This document shows, one piece after another, positions 10,115 through 21,600 of a DNA stretch of 64,000 nt. This DNA comes from Pseudophaeomoniella oleicola (Eukaryota; Ascomycota; Eurotiomycetes; Phaeomoniellales; Phaeomoniellaceae): contig QWDQ01000025.1 in NCBI GenBank assembly GCA_003868215.1, positions 186,001-250,000 on the forward strand, in the 5' to 3' direction. The position numbers were made by a program, and so were the translations under genes. The notes under the pieces were generated by a model. It was given only the letters and a program-made list of their open reading frames with translations. It had not been told where the DNA came from and made no database searches. Every line of letters begins with the position of its first letter. The stretch's first letter is position 1.

Positions 10115-12188
10115 TTACACGACCGTCTTCTGAACTCCGTCTGCAAGAGCGCCGTTGATGAAAGCTTCGCCGCTGGTTCGGCCGTCTACGCCGTTAGCTA
10201 ATTGGGTGTTTACTCGTTGTCTCGCGGTGATTTCGTCCAAGATGCCGGCGCTCGCGGCGACGAAGCCCAGATATGGTGGGCTCGGCTTCAGTACTCTGCT
10301 CAAGTACTCTGGATGATATTGGACGCCGACGTAGAATGGATGGTCCTTGAGCTCGATTATCTCCATACGCTCACCGTTGTCATCTTTGCCGATAAAATGC
10401 AATCCTGCTTCAGAAAGCTGGTCGATATATGCTGGGTTCACCTCATATCGGTGGCGATGGCGCTCGTGCACCGCTTCCAGATCTGCTCCGTATAACTTTC
10501 GTAGTTTTGACCACGAGGTGTTCGCTTGAAAATGTGTTGCTCGAATACCAAGTCTCATGTTTCCACCCATCGTGGCCTTGTCGATTTCAGGCATGAAAAT
10601 GACCAAGGGATTCGGTGTTTGTGCGTTGAGTTCGATTGACGCAGCATCCTTAATCCCGCAGACATTTCGAGCATATTCAACCACGGCCAATTGCATCCCA
10701 AAACAGATACCCAGATAAGGTTTGCCCTTCGTCCGAGCCCAGTTTGCTGCTGCGATCATACCTTCAGATCCCCGTAGACCAAATCCACCGGGGACGAGTA
10801 CGCCATCTGCAGTGCAAAGTTCATGCCAGGCCTTGTGATATGACTCCGGGGTGGCGACCATAGCCTCTTTTTCAAGGCTCGAAGCATCAACCCACGATAT
10901 TTCAAGCTTTCGCCCGCAAGTCATCGCACAATGTTCCAACGATTTGATGACGGACAGATAGGAGTCATGAAGATTGGTGTATTTCCCAACAAGGGCAACC
11001 CGCACCTTTTCCGATTCGAGGAACCGTTCTTGACTCGTTGTCAGCGCCTTCCACTGACCCCAATTCCGCTGGCCCTTAGCCAGAAGACGTTCTGCTATGG
11101 GATACGCATCCAGGCGGAGGATTTCAGAAAGCACTGGAATTAGTCCCTGCTGCTCAAGGAGGAGAGGAACATGGTAGGTGGATGCAACATCGTGAACCGC
11201 AAGCACCTGATGTGGTTCAACTTGACAGAACATGGCGACCTTAGAGATTGTGGCTTCATTGAGAGGCTGTTGGCATCGACACGCAATCTAGGCGACAGTA
11301 AGTATGAAGACTCTTTGCGCGCAACTAGAAGCAAACATACCAAGTCCGGTGCCAGACCGGTGGAACGCACGTCCCGAATCGCTTGTTGTGTCGGCTTAGT
11401 CTTCTGCTCTCCGCTGACCACCGGAACCAAGGAGACATGTATCTGAAGGAAATTGTCCTTTCCAGCTCTTCGCCTCAATTGACGCATTGCTTCGATAAAT
11501 GGTGCGCTCTCAATGTCTCCTACTGTTCCTCCAAGCTCAATGATGCAGACATCTGGCTCCTCGTTGGTATCATCCACGGGGATCTTGGCGACTCGCTCAA
11601 TCCAATCCTGGATTGCATTGGTCAAGTGTGGTACGACTTGCACCGTCTGACCAAGATAGTCTCCCCTCCTTTCCCGCTCAATAACGTGTTGATAGATTTT
11701 ACCAGTTGTGATGTTATTTTCTCGGGTCAAGGTGATGTTGAGGTAACGTTCATAGTTGCCCAGGTCCAGATCGACTTCGCCGCCATCGTTGAGCACAAAA
11801 CACTCTCCATGTCTGCATATGTTAGCGCATCGCTGGCGCTAAAGCATTCGGGCTAGATGTACTCTGTAGGTGCCATTGTTCCTGCATCGACATTCATGTA
11901 CGGATCAACCTTGATCGAAGAGACGTGCTCAAAGGTCAGTCAAATTTCCAATGGACTTCGAACGTAGACTTATCTTCAGCCCGATAGTCTTCAGCAGCAG
12001 GCCAGTAGAAGAGGCTGTACATCTTCAAGTTAGGCATTACATTCTCAAAGTCTTGATTGTCGAGTCCTACCGATCGTGCCCTTCCCTATGCCGCTGATGA
12101 CACCTGTAATTCACGTCAGCGTTCCGCCCAACGCATATAGTCCCAGTGCTGCAAGAAACTAACCTCCAGACACCAGAACGTACTTCAT
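10115..12188 (-). CDS. ura7: CTP synthase
   Basis: Six exons, complement(join(10115..11287, 11341..11812, 11863..11924, 11974..12014, 12071..12103, 12164..12188)), 601 residues. It makes CTP from UTP, ATP and glutamine. The synthetase domain begins [17 protein letters not shown] (P-loop) and carries the [14 protein letters not shown] motif. The glutamine amidotransferase domain has the nucleophile Cys in YLGICFGMQ and catalytic His/Glu in YHPEY. The three smallest exons all encode conserved N-terminal residues. The intron at 11925-11973 does not have GT..AG ends. Only ATAAGT..AC ends restore the conserved GLK-VSSIK reading without an insertion. The C-terminal tail is variable. Confidence 0.93.
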
Positions 12189-12578
12189 GATGGCGATCCC
12201 GTGATATTAAACTGGCTGAAGATCTTGTGATTGTATGTTATAGTACCCTCGCTGGCTTTCACCGAGCGGGGAGGGAAAGAAATTCCAAAATTTAATTGCC
12301 GCAAAAAACGTTATTCAAATGCAACAAAAAAAAGATGCCAAAATCGATAAGCGCGATTTTCTTTCACGCGTCTGCCCCACGCTTCTTTTGATCTTTCAGT
12401 GACAGTATCAGACCTGGACGAATGCTCAAAAACAATGCAGAAGCGACTGTTTCTTGATCTCTAGATTGGACGTATATAGTTGATACAGGACCGACATCGA
12501 TCTATATCGCTGAAGCAGAAATCTGATTGATATCTATGTCCAATAGTGAAGGACACCCACTGCAGTTAAACCAACAAG
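12189..12578. other. Intergenic: CTP synthase promoter, coronin 3' region
   Basis: 390 bp without a gene. It contains A-rich and T-rich stretches (about 12300-12370) expected of a promoter and 3' UTR between two - strand genes. Confidence 0.4.
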
Positions 12579-14597
12579 CTACACATTTTCCAACTTCGAC
12601 TTCAACGTATTGATTTCCGCCATCAGATCTGCCAATGTCTGCCCTTGTGCAGTGATCTGCCGGGATTGCTGTGCCATAACGGTCTTCATATCTCTGATCT
12701 CCCGCTCAACATCCGTGCTGCTGGTTAAAGGGGGTACAGATTCCTGCACTGGCGACACAGGGCCAGCAGGCTTAACCGTCTCAGCAGGCTAGATAACATC
12801 AGCTTACACTCTATAGAAGGACTTGCCATCTGTACATACCTTATCAAGAAGACTTGGGCCTGGTGCCTTGCTACCCGGCGCAGCGTTCCAAAGTCCAGAG
12901 GCCGAAACGGGAGAGGGCTGGGGCTTTGGCTCCTCTTCTGTCTTTGTAGGCGGAGGTGCAAATGGCTTGACTTCTGCTTTCTTCTCTACGGGCTTCGATA
13001 CTTCTTCGAAACTGGAAGCATCGCTCTCTTCCTCCTGGTTACCTTCATTATCAGCGAATTTGTCGACCATTGCTGCCATTGAGCTGCCTTGCTCTTTCAT
13101 GGAAGGCGGAGATTTGAGACTTGTCGGTGTTGGGACTGGTTCCGGTTCCTTCACGTCTGCCTTCTTTGCTGGGGCCTCCATCTTTCGTGGCTCTGGGGTT
13201 TTGGTTGTCACTTGAGCTCCTGTGACTTCCTTCAGTCCCTTGCCCTCGTACAAAGTCTCCATATCCACCTTTGGTGGAATGCCATCCTTGCCATCGAACC
13301 ACTCGCCGCTGCTCACTGCAGGCTTCAGGCCTACAGTAGGCGGGTAAATGTCTTCTTGGAAGGTTTCGGACCGTCGAGGAACAATGAAGGAGATGGGCTC
13401 TATATAGTTGTCATTGACCGTCTTGTAGGCTCTCATAACTTCGTTGTCGTGCATATTAACGCCGCGTTTGGGCATGAATGCAATTCCTCGCTGTGGATCA
13501 GCGGATTTGTATTCGGATAGATACTCAAGTTTATCGTTCTCGTATTCATAGTAGCGAATATTCCCGTCGCCCTTTCCTGCGAGGTAGAGACATTGGGTAC
13601 CATCGTCCCAGAAAGGCATGCAGACCCCAGACATGGAGTCGAGCATTTGGAACCCGCCGATTGGCTCCCTTGGTGCTTTAATATCCCATAGTGCTAACTG
13701 GCGGTCACTCATCCTCGAGAAACCGGTCGTAGCGACTCTGTCATGCTCACCCATCCATACAGCCCTACTGTTCTTCGCGCCAGCATGGCCTTGCACCTCC
13801 TGGGCAGGTCGTTGCTGTCGAACATCCCAAATTCGGAACTTCTTGTCGCGAGAGGTGGTCGCTAAAAGTGCGCCATTCGCACTCCATGTGAGAGATTGTA
13901 TTGCGTCTCCAACCTTGAGGCTGAGTTTCGCTGAGCCGGCTTCGAGATCCCAAAGTTTGATCGTGAAGTCTCCAGAAGCGGATGCGAGCACGTTCTCAGC
14001 GGCCGGGTTGAAAAGGACGTGTCCAACTTGTTTCGGGTGCCCACTGAGCTTGCCTACCGGGCTGACATCCTTGATGTCCTCTGGGTCATCTGTATACAGG
14101 GTGAATCCGTCCGGGACGCGCCACAAAAGGATCTTGCCATCGTAACCTCCGGATGCGATGAGCGAATCATTGAAAGGATTCCAGTCGGTGTCGAGGACTG
14201 TCGCAGTGTGGCCTCGAAATAGAGGTATAAGATCCGGCAACCGCCCTTTCTCGTTCAAAGGGAGTACTGCAAAGGCGCCGCCTCCACTAGCATCCCAATT
14301 GACCGCGATGTATTCAGGGTTGGCCTTAGACGTCAGCCAGCAGCCGTTACAGCGCAAGCATCGCACCAACCTTTACAATATTTGTGTCAAATGCATTTTT
14401 GGAAACCCTCAGATTGTCATAGCATTGATCCTAAATAGTTCATGAGCATACTTGAGACACATCAAGAGCAAACCAACGTGCCTTCCGAGTTGGCCGACCG
14501 AAAACGTGACCTAGAAGGAGTAAATCAGTTGGGAGTTGCATGCGACACAAGCGGACACCTTACGGTACTTCGATGCCCTCACGAAACGGCCGGACAT
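12579..14597 (-). CDS. crn1: Coronin, actin-binding WD40 protein
   Basis: Five exons, complement(join(12579..12788, 12840..14324, 14371..14430, 14482..14510, 14564..14597)), 605 residues. It starts MSGRFVRASKYR, the coronin signature, followed by GRPTRK and WD40 repeats forming a propeller (ASGGYDGKILLW, ASASGDFTIKLWDL, TTSRDKKFRIWDV). The coronin C-terminal extension follows (VPRRSETFQEDIYPPT). A Pro/Lys/Glu-rich linker leads to a predicted coiled coil of ~45 residues at the end, used for trimerisation in this family. Coronins regulate Arp2/3 and cofilin at cortical actin patches. The intron at 14431-14481 has a GC donor (AAG, then GCACGT); no GT donor gives the conserved frame. The next intron (14325-14370) is 46 nt. 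Confidence 0.93.
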
Positions 14598-15016
14598 TTT
14601 CAATGATAGCAGATCCGACCCCGAGGAAGAGCTTTATCGGGAAAAGTTGATACAATTTCGCAGGACAATCGTAGCCCACGGCGCAAGATATGCAGGGAAG
14701 ATAGAATAGAAGCCGTGTCTCCTGAGTTTCACATTATGCGATAATTGAGGCTCCTTTGGTCCCTGGAGAAGGTTGGTGGAGACGCCAATTGCAGCTCCAG
14801 GCGACATCATTACAGTACAGTAATCCCAAGAAGCCCCACAACAATCAATCCGGAAAGACTTTTGATATCAAACCAACGACATCAACATTGGTAGATACGA
14901 TAACCTACTTGTTATAAGTGACGGTTACCTATCTACATGGTAAATTTCCTAGACGTGCTCATACATTCTTCTATGTATCTCTGGCTTATATATGCTGGAC
15001 CTTGCTAATCTGTGTC
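14598..15016. other. Intergenic: coronin promoter, transporter 3' region
   Basis: 419 bp, no gene seen. It holds coronin upstream sequence (with a short TACAGTACAGTA repeat near 14812) and the UTR of the next - strand gene. Confidence 0.4.
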
Positions 15017-16675
15017 TCATGGCTGTTGCGCCCGTACCTCTGCATCCTGCTTGTTTGGCTGCAATGGCGTCTCTGCATTCGGAGTAATTGTGTCCTGGAC
15101 AACATCTGTGCCGAAAGCTTCCGGGTCTTCCAAGTCAGAAGTTCCCAGCGTCAGTCTCGGTCGACCTCTTTCTGCTCGCCTCCTCCACGGTTTATAGAGG
15201 AGAACGGAAAGGCCCCCTATTACCACAAAGCTAGCACAGATAGACCCTCCAATAACCTCATAGTAATCGCCCGCAGTGTCCACACCTCTCCAGAACGCTC
15301 CAGATGGCTCTGCAACGTTCAGGATCATGGTCAGTAATTGAATCGTTCCGATGACAAGTGCGACGATGACGGTTAGCGACGTCAACACGATGGAATAATA
15401 AAGAAATGCAATCGGGTCTCTGCCCCTTGAACGCTGCGCCACTACGACTGTACGACCTTGAGCTGACACACTTTCGATCAAAGGTTGCGTAGGCCCCTCG
15501 TCGAGGAAGTTCTCGGCCGGGAGCACATACAATGTGAGCATCATTGCTCCGTCAATTGTATCTATCAAGCACATTCCTGCCGTAAACAAGACCGGAAAAA
15601 TAAGGATCAACCATATGGATGTTCCTTGGGCTGCCTGGATGGAAGATATTCCCAACAAGGCAATCTCAGAAGAGGTATCAAAACCGAGACCGAATAGCAC
15701 GCCGAGAGGATACATCTTCCAAGGCCTAGACAGTGGCGTTAGTAAGCTCGCTTTCAGCAAGGAAACGTTACCCCCTTCATACCTGTTGATGAGCTTGAAC
15801 ATTTTCTTCAAGACATGGAAGAGACAACCTCCACCTTCGACTTGCCAGCCCTGGTCTATCTCGTCCTCACGAAGATTCAAGACTTTCCGCATTTGCATGA
15901 TCAGTTTGTATAAAATGTACACGTTCATGAGACCAAGGAGTATCAGAAAGGCAGCGCTGACGGAGCTGCCAATAATGCCGCCTATCGTTCCGAAGGAGTC
16001 GAATTTTGAGGAAAAGGTAGACGCCGTAGCAGCGACTACTATAGAGGTTATAATAACAATCCTGCCAGGAATCAGTTACGACAGCTCAGGCTGGCAGCAG
16101 TGGCAGGAGAGCGAGCATACGTCGAGTGACCCAAGGAAAAGAATGTTCCGACGGTAACAGGGCGTCGACCAGATGCGACGAGACGTCTGGTCATGAGGTC
16201 AATGGCCTATCCAGAGATCAGCGACAGCAGTGGCTACAAATTGTCTAGCCCTACGGAAATGTGATCTGCATCCAAGGCATGTCGTAGTCCTAGAGTGTAT
16301 GAGAGACCTGCAGTCGATATCAAGCCTCTACGCATAATCAGTATTATGCATACCCTGGGTTCATTGGTACACTAACGTGTGGAAACGCTGATGGGGCCTG
16401 GTCAGTTCACATTTTAAATCAAGAGCCCATTGTCATCTTACAAGAAGAATTCCAACAGCGATCCAAACAATGATGTTCACAGCAGCAACAAGTACTATGA
16501 TGCCAATGGCCGGCAATGGTATCTTCTTTACCCATGGTATACGGCCGTGTGACGACTTGATCTTTTTGAAAATGTCGTATTTCAGAGCCGAGTCAGCCGT
16601 TGCCAATCCTTCAATAGTTGAATCGGCATCCCCTGCACGGACTGTCGTCTGGTAGTCCTGCTCCATAATGACCAC
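15017..16675 (-). CDS. NiCoT-family nickel/cobalt transporter
   Basis: Six exons, complement(join(15017..15725, 15783..16061, 16121..16206, 16255..16327, 16377..16387, 16442..16675)), 463 residues. The NiCoT signature is clear: LRHALDADHISAID with the metal-binding His/Asp residues, FFSLGHSTIV, and LGFDTSSEIALL in the C-terminal half. About eight hydrophobic segments fit the plasma-membrane Ni2+/Co2+ uptake family. Such uptake supplies urease in fungi. Exon 2 is only 11 nt (CGTTTCCACAC) yet is needed to join GILL to the conserved HTGLISTAGLSYTLG segment in frame. Its flanking introns are 54 and 49 nt with CTGAC/CTGAT branch sites. The start is the first of two nearby ATGs (16675 or 16666). 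Confidence 0.9.
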
Positions 16676-17544
16676 CCTTTATAGACACTCTTCCCACCCG
16701 TTAAAAGAGGCAGCATGCGGACAACGCTGCTCTGAATCCGATCAATACCAGAAACTTTTGAATACAACAAAATGAGAAGACTAAGCAGGATCCACGATAA
16801 TAGAAAGAAAGAGATCCAAGAACCCAAATCCAAAGAAAAGAAATCCCATATATTCAAGAATCTTTTTTCAACCCTCTCCCATCGAATGGTGGGCTTAGTG
16901 AGCAGACTTCCATAGCTATCGGAATAGAGGAAGAATAATAAAATATAGCGGGCAAGCGACGGGCGGGGCAAGTCCGCTTATCTCGTAATATTTCTACCGA
17001 GATGCTTGGCAAGATATTCAACATACGAGATTTACCCAGTTTACTAATTAATAGCTGGTGCTTGGCCAATCACCTGGGCGTTCCTGTTTGGAGTCTGCGT
17101 GAAATTGTGGAAGTGACTTATTGTGTGAATGAGAGTCTTCTAAGACGGTAGAAATAGGAGGGATGGTTGGCTTACTGTTTCCTGTTTCCGTATGGAGTTG
17201 CGTCCAGTACTTGGTAATATCAATGAGTGCTACGTCAAACGAAGGGGAGCTTCACAGGAAAGAGTTATTGCCAACATCTCTTATTAAAGTATATCGTGAC
17301 AGTTCCCGTTTAATCTATATGTACAATTGGCGTGCGTGATGCCATTCCCTTGCATGACCACGCCCTGCCTCTGGAGTGAAGATGTCCGCCCACAAATCGC
17401 CCAGCTCTGCCGTAAGAGATGCCTCTAATGCACCCAAAAAAAGCTCGAAAGAAATCGCTAATCAATCAAAGCATGTAGGTTGAGCTGCTCATGAAGTGTG
17501 GATATCGGTAGATGAGGAATACAACGTCCTGCGAGAACGCCGAA
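16676..17544. other. Intergenic: transporter promoter, Tim23 3' region
   Basis: 869 bp. A 129-codon ORF on the - strand (16582-16971) overlaps the transporter start in another frame and lacks family features. I treat it as leader sequence. No other gene was seen. Confidence 0.4.
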
Positions 17545-18260
17545 CTAGAAGAGAACCTTTCGCGTCACCTGCAGAGGGAGCTGTCAGCGATACATTGTAG
17601 CCTGAAGACTGTGATACTTACGGCCCAAGCTCCTGCGATACTTGCAACAATGCCACCTGAGACCATCATGGGCTTAACGCCTCGTGTACTTTTGAACACC
17701 ATGCCACTGAGGGCGCCTGCAACGATACTGTTCGCAGAATCGTGTCTTCCCCTATAATATCCAAGCGTTGAATTGACTCCATTGTACACCATTGCCACCA
17801 CACCAGCTGAGTTACCAAGGAAAGGTCCTCTCCTGGTCATGCCGTTTAGGACACTGTTCAACCGTAGTTTCGGTGGCGCAGAAGCTGGTGTTCTGTTTAA
17901 ACCTTCGATCAATCCCCAAGCGCCACCCACAGTCAGCGCTGCTAAATAGGTTGTACCTGTACCATAACACAGATCATCCGACCAACCCCTTGACGGTAGT
18001 GCAGATCGTGCGCCAGGGAGATCGGTTAACTGAGATTCGTCAAGTGTCAAGTAGTCGAGTGTCTCTTGATTTAAGCCGGCGAGAGGATGTAATGATGCAG
18101 CATCAGGTAGCGATGAGCCGTAGAGGAAGGATGAGGAATCTTGAGCGTTCGCGTCAAGAGCAGGTTGTGATAGTGTTGTGGTTTCTGGGGACAGAGCCTC
18201 AGCAGACGACTCTTGCGATTTCGACTGTTTCCGGCCGGTGAAAGTCTCCCACAAAGACAT
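17545..18260 (-). CDS. tim23: Tim23, mitochondrial inner-membrane import channel
   Basis: Two exons, complement(join(17545..17568, 17622..18260)), 220 residues. Tim23 forms the presequence translocase channel with Tim17. The N-terminal half is soluble and polar. The C-terminal half carries the Tim17/22/23 membrane domain: GTGTTYLAALTVGGAWGLIEG, LNSVLNGMTRRGPFLGNSAG, then HDSANSIVAGALSGMVFKST. These include the GxxxG helix motifs. The last exon encodes only VTRKVLF and stop. Reading through the intron instead would append an unrelated tail. Length agrees with fungal Tim23. It is transcribed away from the THADA/Trm732 homologue across a 399-bp shared promoter. Confidence 0.92.
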
Positions 18261-18659
18261 CTTGAGCTCCGTCCAACAAACTGCGATATGGGGAGACCGG
18301 TAAGAGGTGGTCTGGATGGAAGAAAAGGAATGAGAGGATGATGCGACACTGGACGAGATCTCGAAAACGATCGCTGGATCGAAAAAAATCGACGAGTCGG
18401 TAATGAGTTAGCCAGTTTCCCCGTGAATCCTAACATTTATCTGCATTATGAGAGAAAAAAAGGGTCTGCCTGACTATTCCGCACTGGTCCACTTTATTTT
18501 TGGTGGGCGGAATGGTGCTACCGATGCCACAGAACAAAAGCTCATATGAATCAATAGACCTGGTGAAGACCTAGACGTAGTCCCAATCCTTGTCAGCAGG
18601 GGCAATGCAGTACCAGGCGAGCTGCTATTTGTGAAACATGGGCCACTTCGGTATTCCGA
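18261..18659. promoter_or_regulatory. Bidirectional promoter, Tim23 / Trm732-like
   Basis: 399 bp between two divergent start codons. No coding sequence is seen in it. A GA-rich stretch lies at about 18315-18385 and a short A-run near 18452. No motif is certain. Confidence 0.4.
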
Positions 18660-21600
18660 TTGATCATGTCACGGGACTCAGACAGTCTAGACCTTCCGGG
18701 AGATGGTTCCCGGGAGGAGACTGTATTCGCCAAGCAGAATGAGCATTCTATTCTATCCGAGCAAGATTTACGATGGCTAGCCAGTGGTACATTGTCTCAC
18801 GTTCTTAGGTCGACGGGAAAGCATAGTTCTGAGGATCAACTAGAGTGAGTACTCCGCCCAGGGTCAAGGTCATGTCTCATTGCCCTATAGGATCGCAGGA
18901 CGATTGTGGAATCGCCTGCTGCTTACCATGAGGAATTCGGAAATCAATGATAGACATATGACTGCTGCCTGCAATGCTATCAGTGTCTTCTTGGATTCAG
19001 CCTGCAACTCCAGCAATGACGCCATCGTGGCACTGGGCATATCTCCGACTGCTTGGAATGTATGCGTGGATCTTGTTGCTAATCTCTACGAGACGGCCAA
19101 GGTCAAAGCTATGAGGCAGGTCCTAGTGACTCTGTGCAATCTTTTGCAGACCTTTTCCAGTCGAGCAGAGACACAAGGTCTGAAAATGACGATGCTTCAG
19201 AGGGCTCTTGATGTTGTCTACACCTCGAAGCCCAGACAGCAGTTAAAGGCGAGCATGAACATCATAGAGCTGCTACTTCGCAAGGTGCTAGACATTGATG
19301 AGTTTGTCACAAGTCTCGAGAAGTGTCGACTCCAGAATGTTCAGCAGTGGACTCGCAAATTTGCTCGGAATAACATGCCTATAGCTAATGTTTCGCAAAT
19401 GGCGCTCGTGCAGACCGCACATGCACCCAGGCATGACCAGTCAATTGCAATCCTGGATTTCGTGTATACTTTATGGCATGACATTATTTTTACGGACCTA
19501 CAACCATCTGTTGTGTCTCTCTTCGACACAGTAGCACAAAAAGTACAGGGATCGGCCCTCTCTTCTTCATTGTTTGCATTGAGTAAGGACTGCTACCCGC
19601 CTTGGGCACTTCTACTTAACCACCTGCTGTCCGTTTTTCCTAACAGCACAAATGCGTTTTCTGTGCATCTCTTTCCTCGCCTCATCAAGCTCGATCCTCA
19701 AGGATACCGGATGTTTGCACTTCACAACCCGGAACAGAATAGTGGCCTCGTATCTGATAGCGCTACAAATCTGTCCACGAGGCTCGCAGCCGTGCAGGTT
19801 GGCCGTCAAAGTTCCCTATTCCCTGCAGAAGAGTCGAAAGTCATATTCAATGCAGGACAAAGGGTGTCTATTGTTGGTCTCCTCTCCCATCTCAACGGTG
19901 ACGTGCGCATCCGGGCGTTTTCATTTCTGGTCAATTCATCCACCACTACGGAGCCTCTGGAAGCCGAAGTTCTGGGAGCAATCCTGGAAAACTTGTGCTA
20001 CCTCTACGGAGATGCCGATGCTGGTAATCGGGGCGATATCCTGAGCATAACGAGACGCCTGATATTACGAATCCGGGCATCGTCGAGGGTAAAACGGCCT
20101 GAAGCGTCTGACCTAGAGCAGCGATACCGCAAGTTTTTACTGGAATTCCTCAAATTTTTCGAGAACGAGTTAGGGCCGACATGTTCTTACCAACGTCATA
20201 TATGTGCACTGAAGACTTTGGACATACTTATTGCCGCGGGACTTGATCCAAAAGTCGAAGTAGTCAACAAGGCAAGGCTTGGGAATGACCAGGGTGTCTT
20301 CGACTTCCATATTTCTCTCCATTCAAAGTCCATGTTATTTTCCCTGTTGAATTTGCTGATGGATCCATTCCAAGAGATCAGGACATCTGTGGCAGCAGTC
20401 TTGGAAGCATACCTGGGTTTTATTATTTCTGACGCGGAATGGAAACATTTTGTCACCTCACGCAGCATAATGGAAACGACAACCCAAAAAAGCCCCATTG
20501 ACGAGATAACACTTCGAGCAGAGAGATTAGCAATGAGCACGCACCGTGCGGATCACGCTGACGGCCTTGGCAGGCTATATTGCCTTCGATACGCATCATC
20601 AATGGCGAGCGGTCAAGACAGACAATTCTTTGAGAAGCTGTTGAGCCGCGTCGAACTTGTATTTCCAGAGCCTGGACGAAGTCTCGACCTGAAGACACCA
20701 GTTCCTGACCTTCCTTTGCATGGGCTTCTCGTAGGCATCAGGTATTGTGTAGCCGCCGCCGATTCATTGCAGTACTGCCAAAACGTCTCCAATGTCGCAT
20801 CACAAGACTCTTCGAATATTGTTGATAGGATGCTGACAATCTGCGAAGTCATATGGACCCGTGTCCGAGGGAGACTTTGCGTGGATGCTCCAGAAAGCGA
20901 AGACGACGACAATGAGGAATCAGGAGCTAATGCTGCTGGCGGACCCAAAGACGTCCTGTCATACTCATGGCGGGCTTTACGAGATGCTAGTCTTCTACTT
21001 TCATCAATTATTTCCAAAGCATCCTCTCGGAATGGAGGCGGAATGAATTACACACAGAGTGTAAAAGCCGGTGAGCTTTGCCTCCAACAACTCAGTGAAC
21101 TCCGCCACCGGGGAGCTTTCTCTACTGTCTCGCAAACGTTTGCTGTTTGCTGCAGCATGTGCGTGAAGTCTTCGGTCAATGGTGTACCACAACTGCTGGA
21201 TAAATGGTATACACTTGCCGTTCAAACTATTGACGAGCAGGCCTTCCGACTTACCCGCAGATCTGCTGGGCTCCCAGCCCTACTTGCCGCAATAATGGGT
21301 CCAGCTTCTGTTCAGGTCTTCAACGAATTCATGCAGTCCTTTTTGGCTAGAGCCGTGGATCTGAATGGATTGACAAGTACCCCAGGCCCGATTGATGCGG
21401 ATATCCCATTGTCGCAGGTCCACATACTCAACTGTCTACGAGAAATAATAACAAATTCTTCTTTCCGTGAGAGAACAGAGGAATGGATAATGCCGGCGTT
21501 GAAGGCTGCTACAGCATGCCTGACGTGCAACATGTAAGTAATCCTTTTCTGATTTCGAGATTGAAATTGACAGCATTAGTTGGGCAATTCGCAATTGCGG

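Noticed and set aside
16582-16971. 129-codon membrane-like ORF on the - strand
   Set aside because: It overlaps the nickel-transporter start in another frame, and its hydrophobic part comes from T/A-rich leader.
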